A DNA stretch of 64,000 nucleotides from Selaginella moellendorffii (Eukaryota; Streptophyta; Lycopodiopsida; Selaginellales; Selaginellaceae): the NCBI RefSeq assembly GCF_000143415.4, contig NW_003314401.1, forward strand, positions 62,001 to 126,000, written 5' to 3'. The position numbers and the translations under genes were made by a program. Numbering within the stretch: the stretch's first letter is position 1; each line of letters starts with the position of its first letter. The notes beneath the pieces are model-generated. The model had not been told where the DNA came from. It ran no database searches and saw only the letters and a list, made by a program, of their open reading frames with translations. Shown in pieces: positions 31,895-39,426 of this stretch.

Positions 31895-33406
31895 TCACTG
31901 TCTTGCGTACTTCTTTGCGGAGTATAGATTGGAGATGAGAACGTAGGATCCACAGCTCCTGGACCTCATCTCGAGCACACTCTGTGCAACGCTAGAACTT
32001 TCCTGTCTCGAGTCACCTTGTGTTCCACAAGCCGAAAGTAGCGTCGCCCACGCAGGAGTCTCCGGGACAAACGGCATGTTTTGGATGAGATCCTTGGCCT
32101 CGGCCAGTCTCCCTGCGCGGCTCAGGAGATCCAGAATGGACCTGAAGTGGCCGGCTTGAGGACGCAGGCGGTGGTCGAAAGCCATTGCCTTGAAGTGGGA
32201 CAATGCGTCTTTCAGCATGCCTGCGTGACCGCAAGCGGAAACCAAGCTCAAGTATGTCACCTCGTTTGGCTCCCAGCCATCGAGAAGCATGAGATAGAGG
32301 TGGCCAAGAGCCTCCGCTACGCTCTTGTCTCTCAGAGTCCTCCATTGGTTTCTATTACGATCGTTGAGCAGCCGAGAGTATCCCAGCTCGGCCATCGCAT
32401 CCAGCCTTCCGACTTGCGAGACAGCTTGTATCATAGCGTTCCAGGACACCAAGTTCTTCTCCGGCATGACCTCAAACACTTTCCATGCTTCTTGGAGATG
32501 CCCGTTTTGCGCATATGCCGTTCCCATGGCAGTCCAAGAGATCGAATCCCGGAACGGCATTTGCTCAAACATGCTGCGTGCTTCATCAAAGTTTCCGTTT
32601 TGTGCGTAAGCCAGAACCATGACATTAAAGACGACCAGGTTGTGCTCTGGCATCATGTCGAACAAAAACTTGGCCTCTCCAGCATGCGCATTTTGGGCAT
32701 ATGCGGTGACAATGCTACACCAAGCTACAAGATCAAAGAAAGGCATCGTGTCAAAGTATCCCCTGGCTTTCTCCGGGTTTCCTTGCTCACCACACGCAGC
32801 GATCATACCAGTCCACGACACAACATTCTTCTCCAGCAGCGTTTCAAACATCTTCTCCGCTTCTTCCACATAAGAATTCGTCGAAAATACCTGGAGCATG
32901 GTGTTCCACGACATGGTGTTCCACACCGGCATGCCATCAAAGATGATCTTGGCAGCCCTCACCTCTCCAACCCTCCCAAGAGCCGCAATCATAGCGGTAA
33001 AGGATGCCTCGTCTTTTGTTGGCATCTCCTCGAAGACTTTACGCGCCTCGACAATATACCCCGCTTGGGCATATGCTGCAAGAATGGTGTTCCAAGAGAC
33101 ACCATCTTTGCAAGGCGTTTGATCAAACACGGCACGAGCGTCCTCAACGTAGCCGTTATCGGAGAGCGCCGAGATCATTATATTCCACGAGATTGTGTTG
33201 GGCTCGTAGACCTCTCGGAACGCCTGCCTTGCGCTCTCTACATCCCCGCATTTGCCATACATCTCTACCAACAAATTGCCCAAGTATCTGTTTCTCCGAA
33301 ACTCGCTGCCCAGGACGCGCTCGTGGAGTTGTCTCCCCTGGCGTGTGTCTTGGCAAGATCGGATGAGCGATGCATAGTGCTCGATGCGCTCTTGCCTCGC
33401 AAGCAT
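31895..33406 (-). CDS. Pentatricopeptide repeat protein (503 aa, no DYW domain)
   Basis: Single-exon PPR. The first ATG in frame is at 33406 (MLARQERIEHYASLIRSCQD). Units of about 31 residues follow, such as NTISWNIMISALSDNGYVED, DGVSWNTILAAYAQAG, NVVSWTGMIAACGEQGNPEK and NLVSWNAMIQAVSQVGRLD, about nine to ten in all. A longer L-like unit (PNEVTYLSLVSACGHAGML) precedes the E1-like end (FRSILDLLSRAGRLAEAKDL, PAWATLLSACGTQGDS, SYVLISNLYSAKKYARQ). It terminates in E1/E2 with no DYW domain. Head-to-head with the next PPR. The N-terminus lacks an obvious organelle presequence, though the start could lie in an unseen upstream exon. Confidence 0.88.
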   Translation of the reverse strand: MLARQERIEHYASLIRSCQDTRQGRQLHERVLGSEFRRNRYLGNLLVEMYGKCGDVESARQAFREVYEPNTISWNIMISALSDNGYVEDARAVFDQTPCKDGVSWNTILAAYAQAGYIVEARKVFEEMPTKDEASFTAMIAALGRVGEVRAAKIIFDGMPVWNTMSWNTMLQVFSTNSYVEEAEKMFETLLEKNVVSWTGMIAACGEQGNPEKARGYFDTMPFFDLVAWCSIVTAYAQNAHAGEAKFLFDMMPEHNLVVFNVMVLAYAQNGNFDEARSMFEQMPFRDSISWTAMGTAYAQNGHLQEAWKVFEVMPEKNLVSWNAMIQAVSQVGRLDAMAELGYSRLLNDRNRNQWRTLRDKSVAEALGHLYLMLLDGWEPNEVTYLSLVSACGHAGMLKDALSHFKAMAFDHRLRPQAGHFRSILDLLSRAGRLAEAKDLIQNMPFVPETPAWATLLSACGTQGDSRQESSSVAQSVLEMRSRSCGSYVLISNLYSAKKYARQ

Positions 33407-33515
33407 TTGACACAATCATATCTTAGTATATGGCACAAGAGATTGCGAGAGGCTTACTTCTAATCCACCGTTCTTGGATGAATCGCTATCGCCCAGCACG
33501 CGCTCGAGAGAAACA
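33407..33515. promoter_or_regulatory. Bidirectional promoter between two PPR genes
   Basis: 109 bp separate the ATGs of the divergent PPR genes, and neither has a clear TATA box. The pair must share regulatory DNA. Confidence 0.4.
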
Positions 33516-35375
33516 ATGCAATCTATCGAGGAGCTCGCAAGGTTTGGGTCCCTTGTCAGATCATGCGGCAATTCCAAGGACCTCGACCGAGGACGATGTG
33601 TTCACGCACAGATCACTGCTAGCGAGCACAGATCAAACAGATACCTCGGAAATCTTTTGGTAGACATGTATGGACGGTGTGGGCAGCTCGAGCAAGCATG
33701 GCTGGTGTTTCACCAACTTTACAAGGCCAACGTTTTCTCCTGGAACATCATGATGTCTGCACTTGCCCAGAATGGTCATTTGGGAAAAGCGAGGTCTATG
33801 TTTGATTCGATGCCTCAAAGAGATCTCGTTTCTTGGAATACTATTATAGCCGCGTATGCCGACATTGGAAACTTTGATCAAGCAAGTATGTTGTTTCAAG
33901 CCATGCCGGAGAGGGATGTTGTATCGTGGACTGCCATGGTTTTAGCATATGCCAAAGGTGAGGATCTGGAAAACGCAAAACTTCTGTTTGATTCAATGCC
34001 TGTTCGGAATGAAATAACATACAACGCCATGCTGCAAGGCTACACACTAAACAAAGAGCTTTCAAAGGCAAGGGACACTTTTGAGAAAATGCCCGAGCAT
34101 GGTACCGTCGCATGGAATGCCATTATTACAGCAAATGCCGCAAGTGGGCATTTCGACATTGCGAAGCAGATCTTTAGTGAGATGCCAGAGCAGGATCTAA
34201 TAGCCTGGAACAGCATGCTTGCGGCACATTCGCAAGATGGCGATGGCGACAAGAGGCTGAATGAAGCGATTGAGTTTTTCGAAGTGATGCCAGAGAGGGA
34301 CGAGGTGTCTTTCACTACAATGCTAGTAATTCTGTTGAGGAGCAGCAAGCTAGATGATGCCAAGGCGCTGTTTGATCGAATGCCCGTGTGGAATGGCATT
34401 GCTTGCAATGCAATGGTTGAAGGCTTCGCGAAGAACAACCACCTTGGAGCTGCCATGGTGCTGTTTGACAGCATGCCCGCGAGAGATATAGTGACGTGGA
34501 CGTCCTTGGTGGCAGGATACTGCGACCACGGACACGTGGAACAAGCCCGAGACATCTTTGACTCCATGCCCGTCCGTGACCAAGTGACGTGGACTACCAT
34601 GCTGGCGGCATATGCCCAAGTCGGGCATGTAGAGGAAGCGAGGAGTTTATTTGTACAAATGCCGTGTCAAAGTCTGGCAGCGTGTAACGCTATGAACTTC
34701 GCTTACATCCAAGCGGGATTCTTAGACGTTTCAAGGAAAGTTTTTGATAGCATGCACGTAAAAGACAGCATTTCATGGTCATCCATGATAACTGCGTATT
34801 CTCGAAGCGGGCATCACACTGAGGCCAGGAAGCTCTTTCGAATGATGCCGGAGCGCACGGTGGTGGCATGGAACATGATGCTGCAGGTCTACACGCGACG
34901 AGAGGATTCCAGTCGGCCGCAGGAGCAGCAGCGACGCAGGGAGCGGAGTTTGAAGCGCGTGAGGTGTGTTCTTGAGCTCTTCCAGTTGATGAAGCTGGAC
35001 GGTTGGGATCCCAACGAGATCACACTGCTCAGTCTCATCTCGGCCTTGGGACACGAGGGATTCTTCGGTTTGGCATGGCGGCACTTCGTGTTCATGGACC
35101 TGGATTACGGCTTGGATCCCCGAGCCAGCCATTTCCGCTGCATTGTCGATCTTCTTGCTCGAGCTGGGCAGCTTGACGAGGCTAAAGGGCTGATCGAGAG
35201 CATGCCATACGTTCCAGAGCTCAAGAATTGGGCCACTCTCCTCTCTGCGTGTGATATCCATGGTGACACGCAGCAGGGAGCGGCCGCTGCAAGGAATGCC
35301 GTCGGAGTCGATGAGCAAAACCGGTTGCCATACATTCTCCTGTCAAATGCCTTGAAAAGAGTATGTCAACTATGA
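33516..35375 (+). CDS. Pentatricopeptide repeat protein (619 aa, no DYW domain)
   Basis: Single exon. The first ATG in frame is at 33516 (MQSIEELARFGSLVRSCGNS); the open frame extends slightly further upstream without an ATG. About fifteen S-type units follow, for example NVFSWNIMMSALAQNGHLGK, DVVSWTAMVLAYAKGED, DIVTWTSLVAGYCDHGHVEQ and DQVTWTTMLAAYAQVGHVEE. An Arg/Gln-rich insert (about 34890-34960) interrupts the last repeats. The C-terminus has the L-like unit DGWDPNEITLLSLISALGHE and E1-like RCIVDLLARAGQLDEAKGL, and ends LPYILLSNALKRVCQL. No DYW. Strong resemblance to the flanking PPR genes suggests local duplication (inference). Confidence 0.89.
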   Translation: MQSIEELARFGSLVRSCGNSKDLDRGRCVHAQITASEHRSNRYLGNLLVDMYGRCGQLEQAWLVFHQLYKANVFSWNIMMSALAQNGHLGKARSMFDSMPQRDLVSWNTIIAAYADIGNFDQASMLFQAMPERDVVSWTAMVLAYAKGEDLENAKLLFDSMPVRNEITYNAMLQGYTLNKELSKARDTFEKMPEHGTVAWNAIITANAASGHFDIAKQIFSEMPEQDLIAWNSMLAAHSQDGDGDKRLNEAIEFFEVMPERDEVSFTTMLVILLRSSKLDDAKALFDRMPVWNGIACNAMVEGFAKNNHLGAAMVLFDSMPARDIVTWTSLVAGYCDHGHVEQARDIFDSMPVRDQVTWTTMLAAYAQVGHVEEARSLFVQMPCQSLAACNAMNFAYIQAGFLDVSRKVFDSMHVKDSISWSSMITAYSRSGHHTEARKLFRMMPERTVVAWNMMLQVYTRREDSSRPQEQQRRRERSLKRVRCVLELFQLMKLDGWDPNEITLLSLISALGHEGFFGLAWRHFVFMDLDYGLDPRASHFRCIVDLLARAGQLDEAKGLIESMPYVPELKNWATLLSACDIHGDTQQGAAAARNAVGVDEQNRLPYILLSNALKRVCQL

Positions 35376-37279
35376 GAGTTTTCTGTCACCTGGATCTTCG
35401 CCAAAGCTGCATTGCTTGGTTTAGATGGAAATCCATCCTTGGCTTCGGTCCAGTGATCGAGGACGAGGTGAAAATGCTGTTTTCCTTGATATAGCCCAAA
35501 GTCCGCGTACATTGAAAGGAATTGTCTCCTCCCTTCAGAAGCGCTTCTTCTGCGGCTGCACACGATTAAAACCAGATGAAAAGATGTCTCGTTAGGCAAT
35601 TCATTCATCTTCATGAGACTAAACAGCTCCATCGCCGCTACAGAGTTACCACTGTATGTGTATGCGGCTAACATGGAGTTCCATGAGACAACAGACTTCT
35701 CCGGCATTCTATCGAATAGAAACTTGCATTTCTGGTCAAGTCCATGTTGGGCATAAGCGAAGAGCAATGCACTCCAGGAAGCAGTATCACGGCATGGCAT
35801 CTCATCGAAAACTAATCTCGACCCCTGCAATTCACCAAATTGGCTGTTTGCAACCAGAATGGAGTTCCAAGACATCACACTGTGAAACGGCATGGATTCA
35901 AACAACCGCTGGGCCTCAACCAGGTAGCCGTTTTGGCCAAACGCAGTAACCATTACATTCCAGGAAACCACATCCCTCTGTGCCATTTTGTCAAAGACAC
36001 ACTTAGCTTCTTCCAAATGACCAGCGTGGGCATAAGCTACGAGCATTTCCGTCCAGGCAACGAGATCCTTCATAGGCATTGAATCAAATACCTTCTTTGC
36101 GCTCTCAAGATGACAGTTTTGGGCATAAGCAGCTAGCATAGCATTCCATGTCACCAGGCTTCGCACCGGCATCACTTCAAACACCTGTACAGCCTCGTCC
36201 AGCCGCCCGCTCTGACCGTATGCGCTTACCATGGTGTTGCAAGCTATGAGGTCACTCTGGGGCATTTTCTGGAACAACTTGGCGGCGGCGTCAACAAGCC
36301 CACGCTGGGCATATGCAGCAAGCATGGTAGTCCAAGTAACCATGTTCCGCTCTGGCATCCGATCGAAACAAAACCTTGCTCTGTCAACCATCCCAGCTTC
36401 GCTGTACGCCGCAAGAATAGCAGTACATGACACAAAGTCACGCTCCGGCATCTTGTCGAATATCTCCTTCGCTTCCGCCAGACACCCGTTTTGGGCATAT
36501 GCAGTCAGCATCGCGGTCCACGACACGATGCTTCTCTCTGGCATCTCCTCGAAGAGGATCTTAGAATCTTCTAGCCGGCTGTGCTGCGAGAGAGCCGACA
36601 AGAGTGCGGTGTAGGAGACAATGTCCCGTGCCGGCATGTCGGCGAAGAGGAGAGCCGCTTCCTTGAGGTGCCCATGCCGCGTGTAGGCCGACAGCAGAGT
36701 GTTCCAGCACACGAGGTTGCTCTCTTGCATGGAATCAAACAAGATCCTGGCATCGTCAAGGAGCCCATTCTCCACAAACGCGGGAAGGAGAGCTGAGAAA
36801 GAGATGATGTTGTGATGCGGCATTGCATCAAACAACTCTTTCGCTGTGTCAAGATGCCCGGCTTTGGCATACGCAGAGAGCATAGTGTTCCAAGACACTA
36901 GAGTCTGTTCCGGCATCTCTTCAAACAGTTGCCTTGCAGCTTGTAGATTCCCAGCTTGGACGTAGACAAGCAACATGACATTCCAGGACGCTGGAGATCG
37001 ATCTGGCATGTTCTCAAACATGCGCTTGGCTTCTTCCGGATGCCCGTTGCGAGTGTAGACAGAGAGCATCGCGACCCACGAAACCGCGTCTTTGGCATCG
37101 GTGGCATCGAACACCCTGCGTGCATCGTCGATGCTCCCACACCGGCCGTAGACCTCGATCAGCTTGTTGGCGATGGCCGCGGAGCTGTGGACGTTTCCTT
37201 GGATGCGGGAATGGATGTCCTTGGCCACGGACAGTGTCTTGCAACGATCGAGCAGTGCCAGGCACTCGCTGGCTTCCAT
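35366..37279 (-). CDS. Pentatricopeptide repeat protein (637 aa) with divergent C-terminus
   Basis: Single exon from ATG 37279 (MEASECLALLDRCKTLSVAK). About seventeen regular S-type units, for example DAVSWVAMLSVYTRNGHPEE, NIISFSALLPAFVENGLLDD, NMVTWTTMLAAYAQRGLVDA and DVVSWNVMVTAFGQNGYLVE. The C-terminus departs from the family: after MKMNELPNETSFHLVLIVCS the expected E motif is absent or replaced by QGKQHFHLVLDHWTEAKDG and a short tail. The last codons overlap the end of the convergent PPR gene by 10 bp (35366-35375), which is unusual. The 5' flank is squeezed: 85 bp upstream of its start is the stop codon of the DsbA-like gene, with a (GA)n tract between. Confidence 0.88.
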   Translation of the reverse strand: MEASECLALLDRCKTLSVAKDIHSRIQGNVHSSAAIANKLIEVYGRCGSIDDARRVFDATDAKDAVSWVAMLSVYTRNGHPEEAKRMFENMPDRSPASWNVMLLVYVQAGNLQAARQLFEEMPEQTLVSWNTMLSAYAKAGHLDTAKELFDAMPHHNIISFSALLPAFVENGLLDDARILFDSMQESNLVCWNTLLSAYTRHGHLKEAALLFADMPARDIVSYTALLSALSQHSRLEDSKILFEEMPERSIVSWTAMLTAYAQNGCLAEAKEIFDKMPERDFVSCTAILAAYSEAGMVDRARFCFDRMPERNMVTWTTMLAAYAQRGLVDAAAKLFQKMPQSDLIACNTMVSAYGQSGRLDEAVQVFEVMPVRSLVTWNAMLAAYAQNCHLESAKKVFDSMPMKDLVAWTEMLVAYAHAGHLEEAKCVFDKMAQRDVVSWNVMVTAFGQNGYLVEAQRLFESMPFHSVMSWNSILVANSQFGELQGSRLVFDEMPCRDTASWSALLFAYAQHGLDQKCKFLFDRMPEKSVVSWNSMLAAYTYSGNSVAAMELFSLMKMNELPNETSFHLVLIVCSRRRSASEGRRQFLSMYADFGLYQGKQHFHLVLDHWTEAKDGFPSKPSNAALAKIQVTENSHS

Positions 37280-37283
37280 AAGT

Positions 37284-37284
37284 C

Positions 37285-37325
<41 letters not shown>
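37284..37325. repeat. (GA)n microsatellite
   Basis: Uninterrupted GA dinucleotides immediately upstream of the minus-strand PPR start at 37279, i.e. (CT)n in that gene's leader. It occupies about half of the gap to the DsbA-like stop codon. Confidence 0.85.
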
Positions 37326-37326
<1 letters not shown>

Positions 37327-37364
37327 CTTTCACACTAGAAGATGTAAAGAGACGATAAGTCTAG

Positions 37365-38360
37365 CTAGCTCTTCTTGAAAACTTCGATAAAGGAGCTGGG
37401 TGGCTGGGCGCCAGAGAGTTGATACTTGCCATTCACCTGTAGAGGACGACGAAAGTTTAGTGATCACCATCAAAGTTTAGAGTTGTGCTTACTAGAAAAT
37501 GCGGGACACCATTCACTCCAGTGCCATATTTTTTGAGTTGTTCCAGGACCTGCGCAACAGTAGAACATCGCGACGCTGAAGCTTTGGAGATGAAAGAAAC
37601 AAACAAACCTCCTTGAGGCCGGCATTAGGATCAGCGAGAAACTCGCTGGCCCCCGTGACTCCAACTTTGTCCGCGGCATCCACCAGAACTTGCCTGATCA
37701 AACGAGACCATGTCAGCTCAACCGAGATCTCACAAATCTTCGCCGAGGGAGAAGAAGAGAAACCTGTCGCCGATGTATTTCTCTTGAGTCAAATAGTTGA
37801 GGAAGAGCTCCTCGACAAGCGCGTTCTGCTTGTCATAGCCTTGACGTCCAGCCAGTTCGATAAGCCTGTGGCTGTCCAGAGTGTTTCCCCTGTGGAAATC
37901 CCACAAAGTTAACACACACAAAGATTAAAGCGTGGTGATTGTTACGTGAGGCCGCCAAAGTTGATTTCGAGTCCAACATCCTCAAACACCTGAGAACCAA
38001 TTTATCATCTTAGACTTACTAATAAGCATTTGCTAGATCATCACAGTAAAAAACCTTGCTCAATCGGCCCACGATAGAAGAAAATCGACCTTCTCCAAAC
38101 TTGGACTTGTAATAAGCAAGCTTATCAACACCCTCGACGGGGGCGCTGGGATTCAGCAAGTAGGGACGCCATCGAACCTGCGTGATTGGATCCAAGCGTT
38201 CTAAAACTCGAGAGGAGGAATGAATCCAACCAGTTACCTCGAAGTCGTATTCGTCTGCCGAGGCCTCGATTGCCCGCTCCAAATTCTTCTTCCCGATGTA
38301 GCACCAGGGGCACACCGTATCCGACGTGACATCGATCTCCACAAGCTTTCTTCTAGGCAT
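37365..38360 (-). CDS. DsbA/FrnE-like thiol-disulfide oxidoreductase
   Basis: DSBA-family thioredoxin-fold protein, cytosolic by sequence (no signal peptide). Start ATG 38360 (MPRRKLVEIDVTSDTVCPWC). The active-site CPWC sits in the first 22 residues, followed by YIGKKNLERAIE. Exons continue RWRPYLLNPSAPVEGVDKLA, EDVGLEINFGGLTGNTLDSH, FLNYLTQEKYIGDR, DKVGVTGASEFLADPNAGLK, and the cis-Pro loop GVNGVPHFLVNGKYQLSGAQ, ending FKKS with TAG at 37365-37367. About seven short exons with consistent phases. The family includes bacterial FrnE and 2-hydroxychromene-2-carboxylate isomerase-like proteins; CxxC retention argues for redox activity rather than isomerase activity. Substrate unknown. Confidence 0.88.
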
Positions 38361-38540
38361 CCTTGGCAGAATTAGAGATAGCTACCTGGTGGGCGAAAAA
38401 AGCAAGGAACCCTACCCTCTCCTTTGCGATTCCAGGCTTCCATGTCTCCCTCGAGGAGTGTTCTTTTCCGCCCATTGGAACCTGCAAGGAAGTCGGCGAT
38501 CGGAGAATATGCCTGGTATCAGCGGGTGGTAAGATCAAAC

Positions 38541-38613
38541 GGGGATGTAGCTCAGATGGTAGAGCGATCGCTTCGCATGCGATAGGTAAGGGGATCGATG
38601 CCCCTCATCTCCA
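38541..38613 (+). tRNA. tRNA-Ala (anticodon CGC)
   Basis: A 73-nt intronless cloverleaf. The acceptor GGGGATG pairs with CATCTCC and includes the G3:U70 wobble that marks alanine tRNAs. D arm TAGCTCAGATGGTAGAGC matches the internal A box. The anticodon stem ATCGC/GCGAT encloses the loop TTCGCAT, so the anticodon is CGC (reads GCG). T arm AGGGG/CCCCT with loop ATCGATG; position 54 is A instead of the usual T, but GATCGATGC still fits the B-box consensus GWTCRANNC. T-rich sequence after 38613 is a weak Pol III terminator. It lies 180 bp upstream of the divergent DsbA-like gene. Confidence 0.88.
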
Positions 38614-38635
38614 TTTCTTTTTGCCCACGAGCTCA

Positions 38636-38708
38636 TTTCTATGATGTGGTTTTCTTTTGGCATTTTCTACATTTCTGTGATGTGGATTTTCTTTTGGCAT
38701 TTTCTACA
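38636..38708. repeat. Two-copy tandem repeat of about 36 bp
   Basis: TTTCTATGATGTGG, TTTTCTTTTGGCATTTTCTACA is repeated immediately with minor changes (TTTCTGTGATGTGGA...). It directly follows the tRNA gene. Non-coding. Confidence 0.75.
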
Positions 38709-39039
38709 CAGGAACTAGTCTTGAGTTTCAAACCTTTCATTGTCAAAGTGGTGAGCAGCAACGATCAATGTGGCATAAAAGTCCTCGTATGGAAAATACG
38801 ATCGAGCAGCCTTTTCTTCTGGATTGCCGGGTGTCGAGCTAGAAAAGGAGAGACTGGCCAGGATTTCCTTTCGTTCATTCAATGTCCATAGTCGACTCCT
38901 ACATTGTGAACCTTGATCTTAGGTCTTGCTTGCGTCGTCAAGATCTTCTTAGAAGAGAGGTGGATCCTTTTGAAAATCTTGGATTTGGCCTTTTGGCAGT
39001 CCTGGAGACACTTCCACAATGGTCCAGCATGCTTTCTAG

Positions 39040-39392
39040 TCGCAGAATCAAATTATTTACTTCAGAATCGTTCACAACTGGAAGCCAGGAGGGCGCACAT
39101 ATGCGCTAATTCCCTGTGTTTATTGGCAACCAACAAAAGCTCTCAAACTTCCTCAACCTTTTCGACAAGCCTGTGCTTATTTTGCAGGGGTCCCGCTGCA
39201 CTTCAAAACTGCCCCTGAGCGCCTTGTGAGCGCCTTGAGAAGATTGCGGAGAGAAAACTTCAATGGTGGAAACAAATTGCTACTCAAAGCCAACGGGATC
39301 CCAATCTACACATCCGTAGCTACTTCGACGTCCTCTTCTTACAACCTGATGAATTTGAAAACTTGTTAGAACTAGGAATTGTGGTTCTATAG
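39040..39392 (+). pseudogene. Unknown gene fragment broken by an 11-bp tandem duplication
   Basis: After a TTTCTAG acceptor-like site, one frame reads NWKPGGRTYALIPCVYWQPT and on to HFKTAPERL. The same style of protein continues in another frame as ERLEKIAERKLQWWKQIA up to ENLLELGIVVL and TAG at 39390-39392. The switch coincides with an exact duplication of TGAGCGCCTTG at 39216-39226 and 39227-39237; ignoring one copy restores a continuous frame. No family recognised. A 5' end was not found, so it is a remnant or the last exon of a damaged gene. Confidence 0.45.
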
Positions 39393-39426
39393 ATTTCTCA
39401 CCTGAAAATCAAATGCTCCTTAGCTC

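Noticed and set aside
32081-33463. 460-codon plus-strand open frame opposite the PPR gene
   Set aside because: Exact antisense shadow of a repeat-rich PPR coding sequence; no family resemblance, while the minus strand shows clear PPR motifs.
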